Assembly (NCBI GenBank): GCA_964567435.1
Contig: CAZMMQ010000006.1
Coordinates: 34,369 to 98,368 of the forward strand
DNA from: RFSX01 sp964567435
GTDB taxonomy: Bacteria > Bacteroidota > Bacteroidia > Chitinophagales > Saprospiraceae
Direction: 5' to 3'
DNA: 64,000 nucleotides
Shown: piece after piece, positions 18,642-27,352 of the stretch
How the letters are laid out: every line of letters begins with the position of its first letter
Numbering within the stretch: position 1 is the stretch's first letter
Program-made: the position numbers and the translations under genes
Notes under the pieces: generated by a model
What the model saw: the letters and a program-made list of their open reading frames with translations, nothing else
What the model was told of the DNA's origin: nothing
Database searches by the model: none

Positions 18642-18666
18642 AAAGACTACAAAACAAATAGAAAAC

Positions 18667-19641
18667 ATGTATCATAATAATGTGCTCTCAACAATAGGTA
18701 ATACACCACTTATCAAACTCAATAAGGTAGTGGACGGTATTCCAGGTACAATTCTCGCCAAGGTTGAGACTTTTAATCCAGGCCATAGCATCAAAGATAG
18801 AATGGCTCTAATGATGGTAGAAGATGCTGAAAAAGATGGTCGATTAAAACCCGGTGGGACTATAATAGAATGTACATCAGGTAATACGGGTATGGGCTTA
18901 GCGTTAGCTGCTTGTGTCAAAGGATACAAATGCATCTTTACGACTACTGACAAACAGTCACCTGAGAAGTTTGATATCCTCAGAGCTGTCGGCGCAGAAG
19001 TTATCGTCTGCCCTACTAATGTTGCTGCAGATGATCCACAATCCTACTATTCAGTCGCAGAGAGACTTTCAAAAGAAACTCCAAACTCATTTTGGTGCAA
19101 TCAATATGATAATCTATCAAATAGAAAAGCACACTATCTCTCAACTGGACCAGAGATCTGGAAACAAACAGAAGGAAAGATAACACATCTTGTAGCAGGC
19201 GTAGGAACTGGTGGCACCATATCTGGGACCGGAAAATACCTAAAAGAACAAAATCCTAATCTTAGAATCCTGGGGGTGGATACGTATGGTTCTGCATTGA
19301 AGAAGTATCATGAAACAGGTGACTTTGATGAAGGTGAGATATATCCGTATATCACCGAAGGTATAGGCGAAGACATCATTCCAGCGAATATAGACTTTGA
19401 GACAATAGATAGGATGGAGAAGGTAACAGATAAAGATGGCGCTTTGATGTGTAGAAGACTGGCGAGGGAGGAAGGTTTGCTATTTGGATACTCTGCAGGT
19501 TCAGCAGTAGCGGGACTTCAAAAATTTGCTGATGAATTATCTGATGATTCTCTCGTTGTCGTTATCATACATGACCACGGGACACGTTATATAGGAAAAA
19601 TGTACAATGATGATTGGATGAAGAAAAATAATTTCATCTAA
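18667..19641 (+). CDS. PLP-dependent cysteine synthase / cystathionine beta-synthase family enzyme
   Basis: The start is taken as ATG 18667 (MYHNNVLSTIGNTPLIKLNKV), which matches the family N-terminus; an upstream in-frame start would lie inside the LysM gene. The 324-residue protein shows the PLP lysine in PGHSIKDRMALMM, the substrate loop TSGNTGMGLALAA and the phosphate-binding GVGTGGTISGTGKYLKE. The EGIGEDIIP segment is closer to cystathionine beta-synthase than to CysK/CysM, but there are no C-terminal CBS domains. It therefore makes cystathionine from serine and homocysteine or cysteine from O-acetylserine; I cannot choose firmly. It lies 25 bases behind the LysM gene. Confidence 0.87.
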   Translation: MYHNNVLSTIGNTPLIKLNKVVDGIPGTILAKVETFNPGHSIKDRMALMMVEDAEKDGRLKPGGTIIECTSGNTGMGLALAACVKGYKCIFTTTDKQSPEKFDILRAVGAEVIVCPTNVAADDPQSYYSVAERLSKETPNSFWCNQYDNLSNRKAHYLSTGPEIWKQTEGKITHLVAGVGTGGTISGTGKYLKEQNPNLRILGVDTYGSALKKYHETGDFDEGEIYPYITEGIGEDIIPANIDFETIDRMEKVTDKDGALMCRRLAREEGLLFGYSAGSAVAGLQKFADELSDDSLVVVIIHDHGTRYIGKMYNDDWMKKNNFI

Positions 19642-19671
19642 TTCAACTATAATTTAAATCAAACAACAAAA

Positions 19672-20343
19672 ATGAAAAAAATATTAACAGCCCTTACCTG
19701 CCTTTGTCTCCTCTTAAGTTACTCTTGCAGTGAAGATAACTGTGCAAATTCAGACTGTGGTCCCAATGGAAATTGTAATCCAGACGATGGCACTTGTATT
19801 TGTGATGAAGGATTTTCAGGAATAAATTGTGAAGTTAATGTTTGCGATACTGTTGACTGTATTAATGGTGATTGTGATCCAACTACAGGCAATTGTTTGT
19901 GTGAAAGAGGATTTGAAGGACCAACATGTGACACAGAAATACGTGCAAATGTTATAGGCATCTATATGGGTGATATAGTTCCATGTGTGCCAGCTATATT
20001 GGGATCACAGATTCCAGATGATATACTAGATGCGCTTACAATGACACCTATTGAAGTCACAGCTAGTGATTCAGATATAACAGCAGTAAATATAGGTGCT
20101 AGCGACAGTATGATTCTTGGAATTGAAGTGGAAGCAGATGTCACGGCGGATGAATTCATAGTAAGTGAATTTTCGCAAGATTTAGATATTGACACACCTT
20201 TAGGTACACTGACTATTACTGTCATAGGTGAAGGAACAGGATCATTTGTAGACAATAATACTATGATACTTGCTCTTACTCTCATTTATCAAACACCACT
20301 TGGAGAATTTAATAGCGTGTGCGAGATTAACTTTGTCAAGTAA
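19672..20343 (+). CDS. Lipoprotein with two EGF-like repeats
   Basis: A 223-residue predicted lipoprotein: MKKILTALTCLCLLLSYSCSE with a lipobox LSYSC. Two tandem EGF-like modules follow, ~24-53 (CANSDCGPNGNCNPDDGTC then ICDEGFSGINC) and ~58-88 (VCDTVDCINGDCDPTTGNC then LCERGFEGPTC), each with six regularly spaced cysteines. The remaining ~135 residues are a beta-rich, acidic domain without cysteines apart from two, with alternating hydrophobics typical of a lipocalin-like or calycin sandwich. EGF modules are common in animals and sporadic in Bacteroidota; a protein-binding surface role is inference. Confidence 0.78.
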   Translation: MKKILTALTCLCLLLSYSCSEDNCANSDCGPNGNCNPDDGTCICDEGFSGINCEVNVCDTVDCINGDCDPTTGNCLCERGFEGPTCDTEIRANVIGIYMGDIVPCVPAILGSQIPDDILDALTMTPIEVTASDSDITAVNIGASDSMILGIEVEADVTADEFIVSEFSQDLDIDTPLGTLTITVIGEGTGSFVDNNTMILALTLIYQTPLGEFNSVCEINFVK

Positions 20344-20367
20344 TCGTTAAGTGCTGACAGAAATACT

Positions 20368-20403
20368 AAGCCTTTTTGCAGAGATGCGGGAAGGCTTTTT
20401 TTC
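20368..20403 (+). terminator. Intrinsic terminator after the EGF-repeat lipoprotein
   Basis: The 7-bp stem AAGCCTT/AAGGCTT, with a weakly paired interior, is followed by a run of T. Confidence 0.7.
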
Positions 20404-20423
20404 ATGTCCAGAAACAAGTACCT

Positions 20424-20431
20424 TATATTTG
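20424..20431 (+). promoter_or_regulatory. Candidate -7 box (TATATTTG)
   Basis: TAnnTTTG match 17 bases upstream of the THUMP methyltransferase start at 20448. Confidence 0.5.
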
Positions 20432-20447
20432 AAGTCAATAGGAATTA

Positions 20448-21596
20448 ATGAAAATAATCATCACCACACTTGAAGGTTTGGAAGAGGTTTGTGCTCAAGA
20501 AGTGGCTAAGCTCGATTTACAAGACATTCAAATCTTAAGGAGGGGTGTATCTTGCCAAGGCAATTGGGCACAACTTTATAAATGCAACTATCTATTAAGG
20601 ACAGCTATTAGGGTGCTTGTACCTATCCACCAATTTGATGTAAAAGATCAAGATGAATATTACGAAGCCATCAAAAGTATCAACTGGACTCAATATATTA
20701 AATCAGATCAAACCTTTGCCATTAATTCAGTTATCACGGGAGAACTCTTCTCCAATAGCCTATTTGCCACCTTCAGAGCAAAAGATGCTATCGCAGATAG
20801 AATAGTAGATGAGAAAGGATCAAGGCCTGATGTCGATGTAGACAATCCATCCATAGTCATTAATATTTATGTCAATAATGATAAATTGTCAGTTGCATTG
20901 GATAGTTCTGGCCATTCACTACATCTGCGTGGGTACAAAGAACGATCATATAAGGCACCACTCAATGAAGTATTTGCAGCAGGTATAATCAAATTATCTG
21001 ATTGGGATGGCACACAAGATTTTTATGACCCAATGTGTGGTTCAGGTACTTTTACCACAGAAGCTTTAATGATGGCTGCCAATATTCCTCCTGGTAGATT
21101 AATAAAAAGATTCTGCTTTCAAAATTGGACTGAATACTATCCTAAAATTTGGAGAAGCATCAAAAAAACTGCTGAAGAAGATATCAAAGCTCCAAGCTGC
21201 AGTTTTTTTGCAAGTGACCTCAATCCATATGCTACAAGAGATTTGAGAAAGAACTTGCAGCGCATTCAGTTTAGAGATATCGTCAAAATCAAAGAAAAAG
21301 ATTTCTTGGAAGAGTCTGGTCAGCAGGATGCTATCCTATTCCTTAACCCACCCTACGACAAAAGAATTAAGATTAGAGATGTCAAGCAATTCTATCGGAA
21401 GATCTCTGATGCCCTTAAACAGCACTGGCAGGGATCTACAGCTTGGGTAATATCTGGCAATAATCAGGCTATGAAGTCGTTTGGACTTAAACATAGTGCA
21501 AAATATAGTCTCGATAATGGCGGGATACCATCCAAGTTGTATAAATTTGAATTATATGGTGGCTCTAGGAAGAAGAAATACAATAAAGATTTATAG
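20448..21596 (+). CDS. THUMP-domain RNA N2-guanine methyltransferase (RlmL/RlmK N-domain type)
   Basis: A 382-residue SAM-dependent RNA methyltransferase. The N-terminus has a THUMP-type RNA-binding region (LEGLEEVCAQEVAKL at ~8-22, then the ferredoxin-like DEYYEAIKSINWTQY). The catalytic part shows the FYDPMCGSGTFTTEALMMA SAM-binding motif I at ~190-208 and the motif IV LFLNPPYDKRI (NPPY) at ~298-308. This architecture matches the YpsC/RlmL-type 23S rRNA m2G methyltransferases. The 3' end overlaps the next gene by 41 bases if that gene starts at 21556. Confidence 0.87.
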   Translation: MKIIITTLEGLEEVCAQEVAKLDLQDIQILRRGVSCQGNWAQLYKCNYLLRTAIRVLVPIHQFDVKDQDEYYEAIKSINWTQYIKSDQTFAINSVITGELFSNSLFATFRAKDAIADRIVDEKGSRPDVDVDNPSIVINIYVNNDKLSVALDSSGHSLHLRGYKERSYKAPLNEVFAAGIIKLSDWDGTQDFYDPMCGSGTFTTEALMMAANIPPGRLIKRFCFQNWTEYYPKIWRSIKKTAEEDIKAPSCSFFASDLNPYATRDLRKNLQRIQFRDIVKIKEKDFLEESGQQDAILFLNPPYDKRIKIRDVKQFYRKISDALKQHWQGSTAWVISGNNQAMKSFGLKHSAKYSLDNGGIPSKLYKFELYGGSRKKKYNKDL

Positions 21597-21936
21597 CCTT
21601 ACGGTTATTATACTCATGATATTCGCCGTTACATCCTATTCACAATCCTTGTCTATAGAATCTCTGAAGCTGAACAAATCCGATTCTATTAGTATTTTAT
21701 CTGATTTGAATTTAGACTTTATTCAATGGTCTACGACAAAAGTTACAGCATATCCTCATTCCTCAGAAAACCAATCTGTCATGGTCAAGAAATTTGATTA
21801 TCTCAAAGCCTATCATGACCATTTAGGCATATTTTGTAAAGCAGAAAATATGGCAAGCCAAAAAGCGACTGTCAATTTAAGAATGAGGTTAGGTAGTCTG
21901 GAATATGTAGATCGAATGGAAGGAAAAATTAGGTGA
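21556..21936 (+). CDS. Small exported protein of unknown function
   Basis: A 126-residue protein in an overlapping frame with the methyltransferase end. ATG 21556 is chosen because it gives a positively charged n-region and hydrophobic core (GRRNTIKIYSLTVIILMIF) ending TSYSQ, a usable signal peptide; an ATG at 21616 would leave a much shorter hydrophobic start. The mature part has no motif I recognise (IQWSTTKVTAYPHSS, DYLKAYHDHLGIFCKAENM, VNLRMRLGSLEYVDRMEG). A VNLRMRLGSLEYVDR-like ending also occurs in other Bacteroidota small exported proteins by my impression. It converges on bshB1 with a 5-base gap. Confidence 0.65.
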   Translation: MVALGRRNTIKIYSLTVIILMIFAVTSYSQSLSIESLKLNKSDSISILSDLNLDFIQWSTTKVTAYPHSSENQSVMVKKFDYLKAYHDHLGIFCKAENMASQKATVNLRMRLGSLEYVDRMEGKIR

Positions 21937-21941
21937 ATTAT

Positions 21942-22667
21942 TTACAATATATCCTTGAGATCTGAGATGCCTATGTACTCATGACAGGTAAATCCTTCTC
22001 CATAGTCTACAGCAATTCTTCGTCCAAAATCCTGCGCTCGACCTCTTAATCCATCTAAAAATGACTTAGACGAAATTGGCGTCTGAGGACCTTTCGAATT
22101 CTTTTGGTAGAATTGAGTTTCGAAACATTTGACAAGCTTAATTTTCTTGTCCATATAGTCAGAAATATCGACTACAATGTCCGGCTTTATGTAATGGTCT
22201 TGTATAAAGTGAAGGACTTTTCGAGGACGCCATGGTGCCTGATTCGTCTTTCCAGATTTAGTTTTTATTTTAATAAGACCAGAAAGGAAGCATGCTTCAC
22301 TAACTAACTTTGAGGCATTACCGTGATCTGGATGACGATCCCTTATTGAATTTGTAAGTATGATCTCAGGTTTGTACTTACGAATACTCTTTATAATTTT
22401 TAACTTATTCTCCTTATTGTTGGCGATAAAGCCATCAGCCATCCCAAGATTTTCTCTGATAACTACACCGGCAAATTTTCTAGCTGCCTCAGCTTCTTTC
22501 TTTCGTGTTGCAGGCGTACCTCTAGTTCCTAACTCCCCTTTGGTCAAATCCAAAATACCCACTTGATATCCTAAGTCCACTTGCTTTAGAATCGTACCAC
22601 CACATCCAAGCTCAACATCATCAGGATGTACACCTATTGCAAGGAAATCCAATTTCTTTACCTTCAT
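21942..22667 (-). CDS. bshB1: Bacillithiol biosynthesis deacetylase BshB1
   Basis: A 241-residue zinc-dependent deacetylase of the PIG-L/LmbE family. It removes the acetyl group from N-acetylglucosaminyl-malate, the second step of bacillithiol synthesis. Zinc-binding motifs are visible: AIGVHPDDVELGCGGT (HPDD, ~11-26) and RHPDHGNASKLV (~110-121). The LTKGELGTRGTPATRKKEA segment is characteristic of BshB1. Length and N-terminus (MKVKKLDFLAIG) are standard. It is 25 bases downstream of fabH on the same strand. bshA and bshC are not in the window. Confidence 0.93.
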   Translation of the reverse strand: MKVKKLDFLAIGVHPDDVELGCGGTILKQVDLGYQVGILDLTKGELGTRGTPATRKKEAEAARKFAGVVIRENLGMADGFIANNKENKLKIIKSIRKYKPEIILTNSIRDRHPDHGNASKLVSEACFLSGLIKIKTKSGKTNQAPWRPRKVLHFIQDHYIKPDIVVDISDYMDKKIKLVKCFETQFYQKNSKGPQTPISSKSFLDGLRGRAQDFGRRIAVDYGEGFTCHEYIGISDLKDIL

Positions 22668-22692
22668 CTGTTATAATTAATATGACCAGTTA

Positions 22693-23745
22693 TTACTCCC
22701 ATCTCAACAATGCACTTCCCCAAGTAAATCCACTTCCAAATGCAGCTAGACAAATCAAATCCCCAGCTTTCACCTTTCCTTCTTCCCACGCTTCGCACAG
22801 TGCGATAGGTATAGAAGCGGCTGTTGTATTACCGTACTTATGTATGTTGTTGTATACCTTATCGTCAGTCAGTCTCATACTATTCTGAACGAATTTGCTG
22901 ATTCTAAGATTCGCTTGATGAGGGACCAACATATCTATATCCGATTTGTCCAAGCCTGTCTCTTTCAGAGCCTCTTGTATGACTTCCACAAACTTAACTA
23001 CGGCTTTTTTGAATACTGCTTGACCATTCATATAAGGATACATCATGCCATCCATCACCATTTTGGGAGTTGCAAAAATACCTCCTGGCACATTAGAATC
23101 AGGAAATCCATAATCCACTTCATCATGGACACCTCCATGACTTCCAAAATTGATCATGGCTAACTCCTCCGCATAGCTACCATCTGAGTGTAACTTCGTT
23201 GTCAATATACCGTCTCCCTCTGCAGGTTGTAAAACAACAGCGCCAGCACCATCACCGAAGATTACAGTAACATTTCGACCATTGGTACTAAAGTCTAGAC
23301 CCATACTGTGCATCTCTGCGCCGACTAACAAGATATTCTTGTACATGCCTGAGCGGATAAATTGATCTGCTACAGATAGTCCATATATAAATCCTGAGCA
23401 TTGATTACGGATATCCAAGGCACCAATTTCCGTATTTGTGATACCTAATTCTCGCTGTAATAGTACTCCACAACCAGGGAAATAGTAATCAGGACTCAAT
23501 GTAGCAAATATGATGAAATCGACATCTTCTTTAGATATACCTGCTCTTTCTATTGCAATCTCAGCTGCTTTAGCACCCAACTTAGACGATGATTCTTTGT
23601 GCTTAGTTGCATATCTCCGTTCTTGTATGCCTGTTCTCTCTACAATCCATTCATCAGAAGTATCCATATACTTTGTGAGATCTTGATTCTTGACGACATT
23701 GGATGGCAAATAGCACCCTATGCCTCCAATTTTGGTTCTGACCAT
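22693..23745 (-). CDS. fabH: 3-oxoacyl-ACP synthase III (KAS III family)
   Basis: ATG 23745 gives MVRTKIGGIGCYLPSNVV, the normal N-terminus; an upstream in-frame extension of 23 residues is basic and unlike the family. The 350-residue enzyme has the catalytic triad: Cys 116 in NQCSGFIYGL, His in LVPHQANLRI and Asn in KYGNTTAASIPIAL. It condenses an acyl-CoA primer with malonyl-ACP to start fatty acid synthesis. Bacteroidota often have several FabH-like paralogues, some acting on other acyl chains, so the primer is uncertain. It is followed by bshB1 and is divergent from the sphingolipid operon, sharing a ~130-base intergenic region. Confidence 0.9.
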   Translation of the reverse strand: MVRTKIGGIGCYLPSNVVKNQDLTKYMDTSDEWIVERTGIQERRYATKHKESSSKLGAKAAEIAIERAGISKEDVDFIIFATLSPDYYFPGCGVLLQRELGITNTEIGALDIRNQCSGFIYGLSVADQFIRSGMYKNILLVGAEMHSMGLDFSTNGRNVTVIFGDGAGAVVLQPAEGDGILTTKLHSDGSYAEELAMINFGSHGGVHDEVDYGFPDSNVPGGIFATPKMVMDGMMYPYMNGQAVFKKAVVKFVEVIQEALKETGLDKSDIDMLVPHQANLRISKFVQNSMRLTDDKVYNNIHKYGNTTAASIPIALCEAWEEGKVKAGDLICLAAFGSGFTWGSALLRWE

Positions 23746-23862
23746 AACATTCAGTTTTCGGCAAATTAATAGATTTTTTTTTGCTGCCTTTATTCTGAGT
23801 CTAATAATCAACAATAAATGAACTTAGAAATATAAAGTACCCAATAGCAAACGGATAATTAC

Positions 23863-23870
23863 TAGTTTTG
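23863..23870 (+). promoter_or_regulatory. Candidate -7 box (TAGTTTTG) heading the inositol-sphingolipid operon
   Basis: Perfect TAnnTTTG match 31 bases upstream of the TTG start of the CDP-alcohol phosphotransferase. No -33 box could be assigned confidently. It is the only strong box found in the divergent region with fabH. Confidence 0.6.
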
Positions 23871-23901
23871 CAATCAGCGATCACTGACAGAATAAGACAA
23901 T

Positions 23902-24597
23902 TTGAATCCAATCAAAAAGAAGCTACAGCAGCTTGTTTACATAATCCTGAATCCACTAATTCAACTTTTGATAAAGTTGGGTGTGACACCCAATATGGTT
24001 ACTTTTTTTGGATTTCTGCTGAATATCCTTTCTACAGGCGTACTCATATATGGTGCTGAAGTGGGTGACAGAAATAATCACAAATATTTAGGTTATGCTG
24101 GTGCCATCATACTTTTTGCAGGTGCTATGGATATGATAGATGGTCGGTTAGCTAGGTTGAGTGGAAAGGATCATCCTTATGGAGCACTTTATGACTCAGT
24201 AATTGACAGGTATAGTGAGTTGGTCATGTTCTTTGGGTTCTGCTACTATACTGTAACTCAAGATTACTTACTCACAAGCATATTTAGCTTCATAGCTATG
24301 ATTGGCTCTATTATGGTAAGCTATACAAGAGCGAGAGCAGAAGGTCTTGGAGTAAATGCAAGTGTCGGCGTTATGCAACGGCCTGAAAGAATTGTACTCG
24401 TTGCTACAGCCAGCCTTTTGACTTGTATCGTATCTGCAATTATTGGAGGTGGATATGAGTATCACGTCTCGTGGTTTGGCCAACCAATATTTGAGACTAT
24501 CTCCATATTCAGTTGGTCTATCACTTTCTTAGCATTTTCCGCAAACATCACGGCCTTAAGAAGGTTATATTACTCTAGACAACAACTCATGCAATAG
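23902..24597 (+). CDS. CDP-alcohol phosphatidyltransferase, candidate phosphatidylinositol-phosphate synthase
   Basis: A 231-residue integral membrane enzyme with several hydrophobic helices. It carries the complete CDP-OH-P motif D(x)2DG(x)2AR(x)8G(x)3D(x)3D, with Asp 77, Asp 80, Gly 81, Ala-Arg 84-85, Gly 94, Asp 98 and Asp 102. This family joins an alcohol phosphate to CDP-diacylglycerol. In this operon, with inositol-phosphate synthase and a PgpA-like phosphatase, inositol-1-phosphate is the likely acceptor, giving phosphatidylinositol phosphate. The start is TTG 23902 (MNPIKKKLQQL), 31 bases after a -7 box; no in-frame ATG is available until the middle of the first helix. Confidence 0.85.
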   Translation: MNPIKKKLQQLVYIILNPLIQLLIKLGVTPNMVTFFGFLLNILSTGVLIYGAEVGDRNNHKYLGYAGAIILFAGAMDMIDGRLARLSGKDHPYGALYDSVIDRYSELVMFFGFCYYTVTQDYLLTSIFSFIAMIGSIMVSYTRARAEGLGVNASVGVMQRPERIVLVATASLLTCIVSAIIGGGYEYHVSWFGQPIFETISIFSWSITFLAFSANITALRRLYYSRQQLMQ

Positions 24598-24652
24598 AAT
24601 TGTTAATCTAATTTTATAGGTGAAATAACACTAATATAGCTGAGAAAGAGTT

Positions 24653-24660
24653 TAAATTTG
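24653..24660 (+). promoter_or_regulatory. Possible internal -7 box (TAAATTTG)
   Basis: TAnnTTTG match in the only sizeable gap (70 bases) of the inositol-sphingolipid operon. It ends seven bases before the next ATG, so a transcript would be nearly leaderless. May be chance. Confidence 0.3.
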
Positions 24661-24667
24661 AGCGGAG

Positions 24668-25189
24668 ATGTTAGATAAATTTAAAAAGATAAAATCTAGG
24701 AAAAGCTTGTATGGAGAACATGGTCTGCCTGAGACTTATCCGGTTCCCCAGATAGATGGACTTCTTTTCTACATCCAAAGAAATCTTAATCAGAACACAG
24801 TAGTATATGTTATCAATCAATCCAAAGATGGCTTTCTGAACGAAGAGCGACCAATGGATGTATATTGGGTTAATTACAATGAAGGAGGAGAAGCCAAGTC
24901 ACTCAATCAGATACAGAATAAGCTTGCCTTTGGATATAATAGTGAAAAGATTAACAATACAAGTTGTAGGTTTCATATGGTTTCCTACGAACAACAACAA
25001 TTTTATATTGGCAAAAACTCAAATGACAATTATAAAGTCCACACAAAGCTTAACGGTCGGATGAGTTTGATCTCTAATATATATGTGTATGCAGAGGACT
25101 TTGGCGTTTTTCCTCAGGTCAAGTACATAGAATTTTATGGTCAAGATCTTATAACAAAATTACCTACTTACAGTAAAGTACTCCTGTAA
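24668..25189 (+). CDS. DUF4833-like protein of the inositol-lipid operon
   Basis: A 173-residue soluble protein without a signal peptide or membrane helix. Landmarks are LLFYIQRNLNQNTVVYVINQ at ~32-51, RPMDVYWVNYNEGG at ~60-73 and a beta-rich C-terminal half ending KVKYIEFYGQDL-like strands (residues ~148-165). I recall similar proteins as DUF4833, often beside inositol-lipid genes in Bacteroidota, but cannot verify that here. It lies nine bases upstream of the PAP2 gene. A role in recognition or regulation of lipid synthesis would be guesswork. Confidence 0.7.
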   Translation: MLDKFKKIKSRKSLYGEHGLPETYPVPQIDGLLFYIQRNLNQNTVVYVINQSKDGFLNEERPMDVYWVNYNEGGEAKSLNQIQNKLAFGYNSEKINNTSCRFHMVSYEQQQFYIGKNSNDNYKVHTKLNGRMSLISNIYVYAEDFGVFPQVKYIEFYGQDLITKLPTYSKVLL

Positions 25190-25198
25190 ATCAGATTC

Positions 25199-26131
25199 AT
25201 GCCATTTCGATTTAATTCTAGATTCTCCAGAAATTGGATAGTTTTTGGATTGGTTTTTTCAATTCTATATTGGCTATGGAATGGACTAGCAGTTGGTATT
25301 GATTCGATTGCAATAATGTTCTACTTCATGATAATTGGCTTAACCTATGCTACCCCAAGAAGTAGAAAACTAGCTATTGCTTTTAGTCCTTTTTTCATAT
25401 ATCTCATATGCTATAACTCTCTGAAGATATTGCATAATTATAATCCATTTACAATTCTCAATAAAGAGTTATATGATTTTGAATTGTCTTGGTTTGGAGT
25501 CAATGTCAATGGCTCAAAGGTCACGTTATGCGAATATTTCAATGATAATATTCATTGGTTCTTTGATCTTATCTCTGGTATATTTTATATAACCTGGGCT
25601 CCTTTTCCCATCATTTTTGGATTAATTACTTTTTTCGCAAGGAGACCAAAACTGACATTTGATTTTTGGACATGCTTCCTCGTTGCCAACCTTTTTGGTT
25701 TTGCAATCTATATAGTACTGCCAGCTGCTCCACCATGGTATTACTTGAAATATGGAGCTGAAGTTATACTTGACGCTGGTGGAGAACCAGCAGGATTATC
25801 AAGATTCGATGAGATGATAGGATTTGGATTATACTCTGGAATGTATAGTAAAGGCACTAATACCTTTGGTGCCTTGCCCTCAATGCATGCTGCTTTCCCA
25901 TTAATTTTAAGTTATTATAGCCTTAAATACAAGAACAAATTTCTTATTACTCTATTCATTATCAGCTTGTTATGTATTTGGTTTGGCGCTATATATTCTA
26001 ATCACCATTATTTAATTGATGTAATTATGGGGATTGGATGTGCTATTATTGGTATTTTTCTAGTTGAAACGACTGTAAATAGTAGTTTTGTACCTACTTG
26101 GTATAAGAAAACAAAAGATTTCATTAGCTGA
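25199..26131 (+). CDS. AUR1-like PAP2 membrane protein, candidate inositol phosphorylceramide synthase
   Basis: A 310-residue polytopic membrane protein with about six to seven helices. It shows the lipid phosphatase/phosphotransferase motifs in AUR1 style: LPAAPPWYYLKYG at ~174-186, ALPSMHAAFPL with His 230, and SNHHYLIDVIMGIG with His 269/270 and Asp 274. In fungal AUR1 the two histidines and the aspartate form the catalytic triad that moves phosphoinositol from phosphatidylinositol onto ceramide. Here the neighbours supply both substrates, which makes inositol phosphorylceramide synthase the best reading. A phosphatase of the same fold is the alternative. Spacing to the next gene is 15 bases. 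Confidence 0.82.
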   Translation: MPFRFNSRFSRNWIVFGLVFSILYWLWNGLAVGIDSIAIMFYFMIIGLTYATPRSRKLAIAFSPFFIYLICYNSLKILHNYNPFTILNKELYDFELSWFGVNVNGSKVTLCEYFNDNIHWFFDLISGIFYITWAPFPIIFGLITFFARRPKLTFDFWTCFLVANLFGFAIYIVLPAAPPWYYLKYGAEVILDAGGEPAGLSRFDEMIGFGLYSGMYSKGTNTFGALPSMHAAFPLILSYYSLKYKNKFLITLFIISLLCIWFGAIYSNHHYLIDVIMGIGCAIIGIFLVETTVNSSFVPTWYKKTKDFIS

Positions 26132-26146
26132 CATAGTTTATATTTT

Positions 26147-27352
26147 ATGCCCCTAAGAAAGAAAATGGCTGGATATACAACTCCTCAAAAAATACAGGAG
26201 CTTGGCGTATATCCTTATTTCCGTACGATCCAATCTGAACAAGATACTGTTGTAAAAATCAATGGAAAGGATGTCATGATGTTCGGTTCCAACAGTTATC
26301 TAGGATTAACCAATCATCCACGACTTAAGGAAGCTTCCAAAAAAGCTATAGATAAGTATGGTTCAGGCTGTGCCGGTTCTCGATTTTTAAATGGCACCTT
26401 GGACATTCATTTAGAATTAGAAGATAAACTCGCCGACTTTGTTGGTAAGGAAGAAGCACTTGTCTTCAGCACTGGATTTCAAGTCAATCTTGGCGTCATA
26501 TCTTCTATTCCAGGCAGACATGATTACATCATAACTGATGACTTAGATCATGCATGTATTATAGATGGTGCTAGATTGAGCTATGCAAGCAAACATTGGA
26601 AGTATAAGCATAATGATATGGAAGCTCTTGAAAAGCTTCTCGCAAAATGTGAACCTGACCGCATAAAGTTGATAGCTGTAGATGGAGTATTTAGCATGGA
26701 AGGTGACCTATGTAATTTACCTGAGATAGTTGGATTAGCAAAAAAATATGATGCATGTATATTTCTTGATGATGCACATGGCCTTGGTGTCATGGGTGCA
26801 GGAGGAAGAGGTACAGCAGCACATTTTGGACTGACCGATGATGTAGATATGATTATGGGTACCTTTAGTAAATCGCTCGCATCTATAGGTGGATTTGTAG
26901 CAGCAAATAAAGAAACAATCAACTACCTTAAGCATAATGCCAGATCTCTAATATTTAGTGCAAGTATAGCTCCTGCTAATGCTGCATCTGTTATAGCTGC
27001 GCTTGATTTAATACAAGAAGAACCTGAAAGAATAGACATGGTATGGGAGAATACCAATTATGCCATGAAACTTCTTAACGAAGCTGGGTTTGATACGGGC
27101 CATACAGTAACGCCAATCATTCCTATCCTAATTAGAGATGATTATAAGACATTTAGTCTAACAAGGAAGTTATTGGATGAAGGTGTTTTTGTTAATCCTG
27201 TAGTTTCGCCTGCTGTTCCAAGCACATCTTCTTTATTGAGGTATTCTTTGATGTCTACACATACTAAAGCTCAGATAGAAGAATCTATAGAAAAGATTTA
27301 CTCAATCTCTAAGGAAATTGGTGTCTTTGACCAAGAAAAAACGCATGCATGA
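26147..27352 (+). CDS. spt: Serine palmitoyltransferase (alpha-oxoamine synthase family)
   Basis: A 401-residue PLP enzyme of the alpha-oxoamine synthase family. It shows the FGSNSYLGLTNHP motif at ~46-58, FLDDAHGLGVMG with His 211, and the PLP lysine in MGTFSKSLASIGGF (Lys 242). The family includes 8-amino-7-oxononanoate synthase, KBL and SPT. The N-terminal YPYFRTIQS with MMFGSNSYLG, and the neighbourhood of AUR1-like and reductase genes, favour SPT, which condenses serine with an acyl thioester to 3-ketosphinganine. The ATG of the next gene overlaps the stop by four bases (ATGA), a sign of translational coupling. Confidence 0.88.
   Translation: MPLRKKMAGYTTPQKIQELGVYPYFRTIQSEQDTVVKINGKDVMMFGSNSYLGLTNHPRLKEASKKAIDKYGSGCAGSRFLNGTLDIHLELEDKLADFVGKEEALVFSTGFQVNLGVISSIPGRHDYIITDDLDHACIIDGARLSYASKHWKYKHNDMEALEKLLAKCEPDRIKLIAVDGVFSMEGDLCNLPEIVGLAKKYDACIFLDDAHGLGVMGAGGRGTAAHFGLTDDVDMIMGTFSKSLASIGGFVAANKETINYLKHNARSLIFSASIAPANAASVIAALDLIQEEPERIDMVWENTNYAMKLLNEAGFDTGHTVTPIIPILIRDDYKTFSLTRKLLDEGVFVNPVVSPAVPSTSSLLRYSLMSTHTKAQIEESIEKIYSISKEIGVFDQEKTHA

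Noticed and set aside
18592..18666. Upstream in-frame start of the CBS-like enzyme
   Set aside because: It would lie inside the LysM gene and adds a non-homologous basic stretch; ATG 18667 gives the standard N-terminus.
23746..23814. 23-residue N-terminal extension of the FabH protein
   Set aside because: The extension is basic and unlike FabH; the ATG at 23745 gives the conserved MVRTKIGGIGCYLP start.
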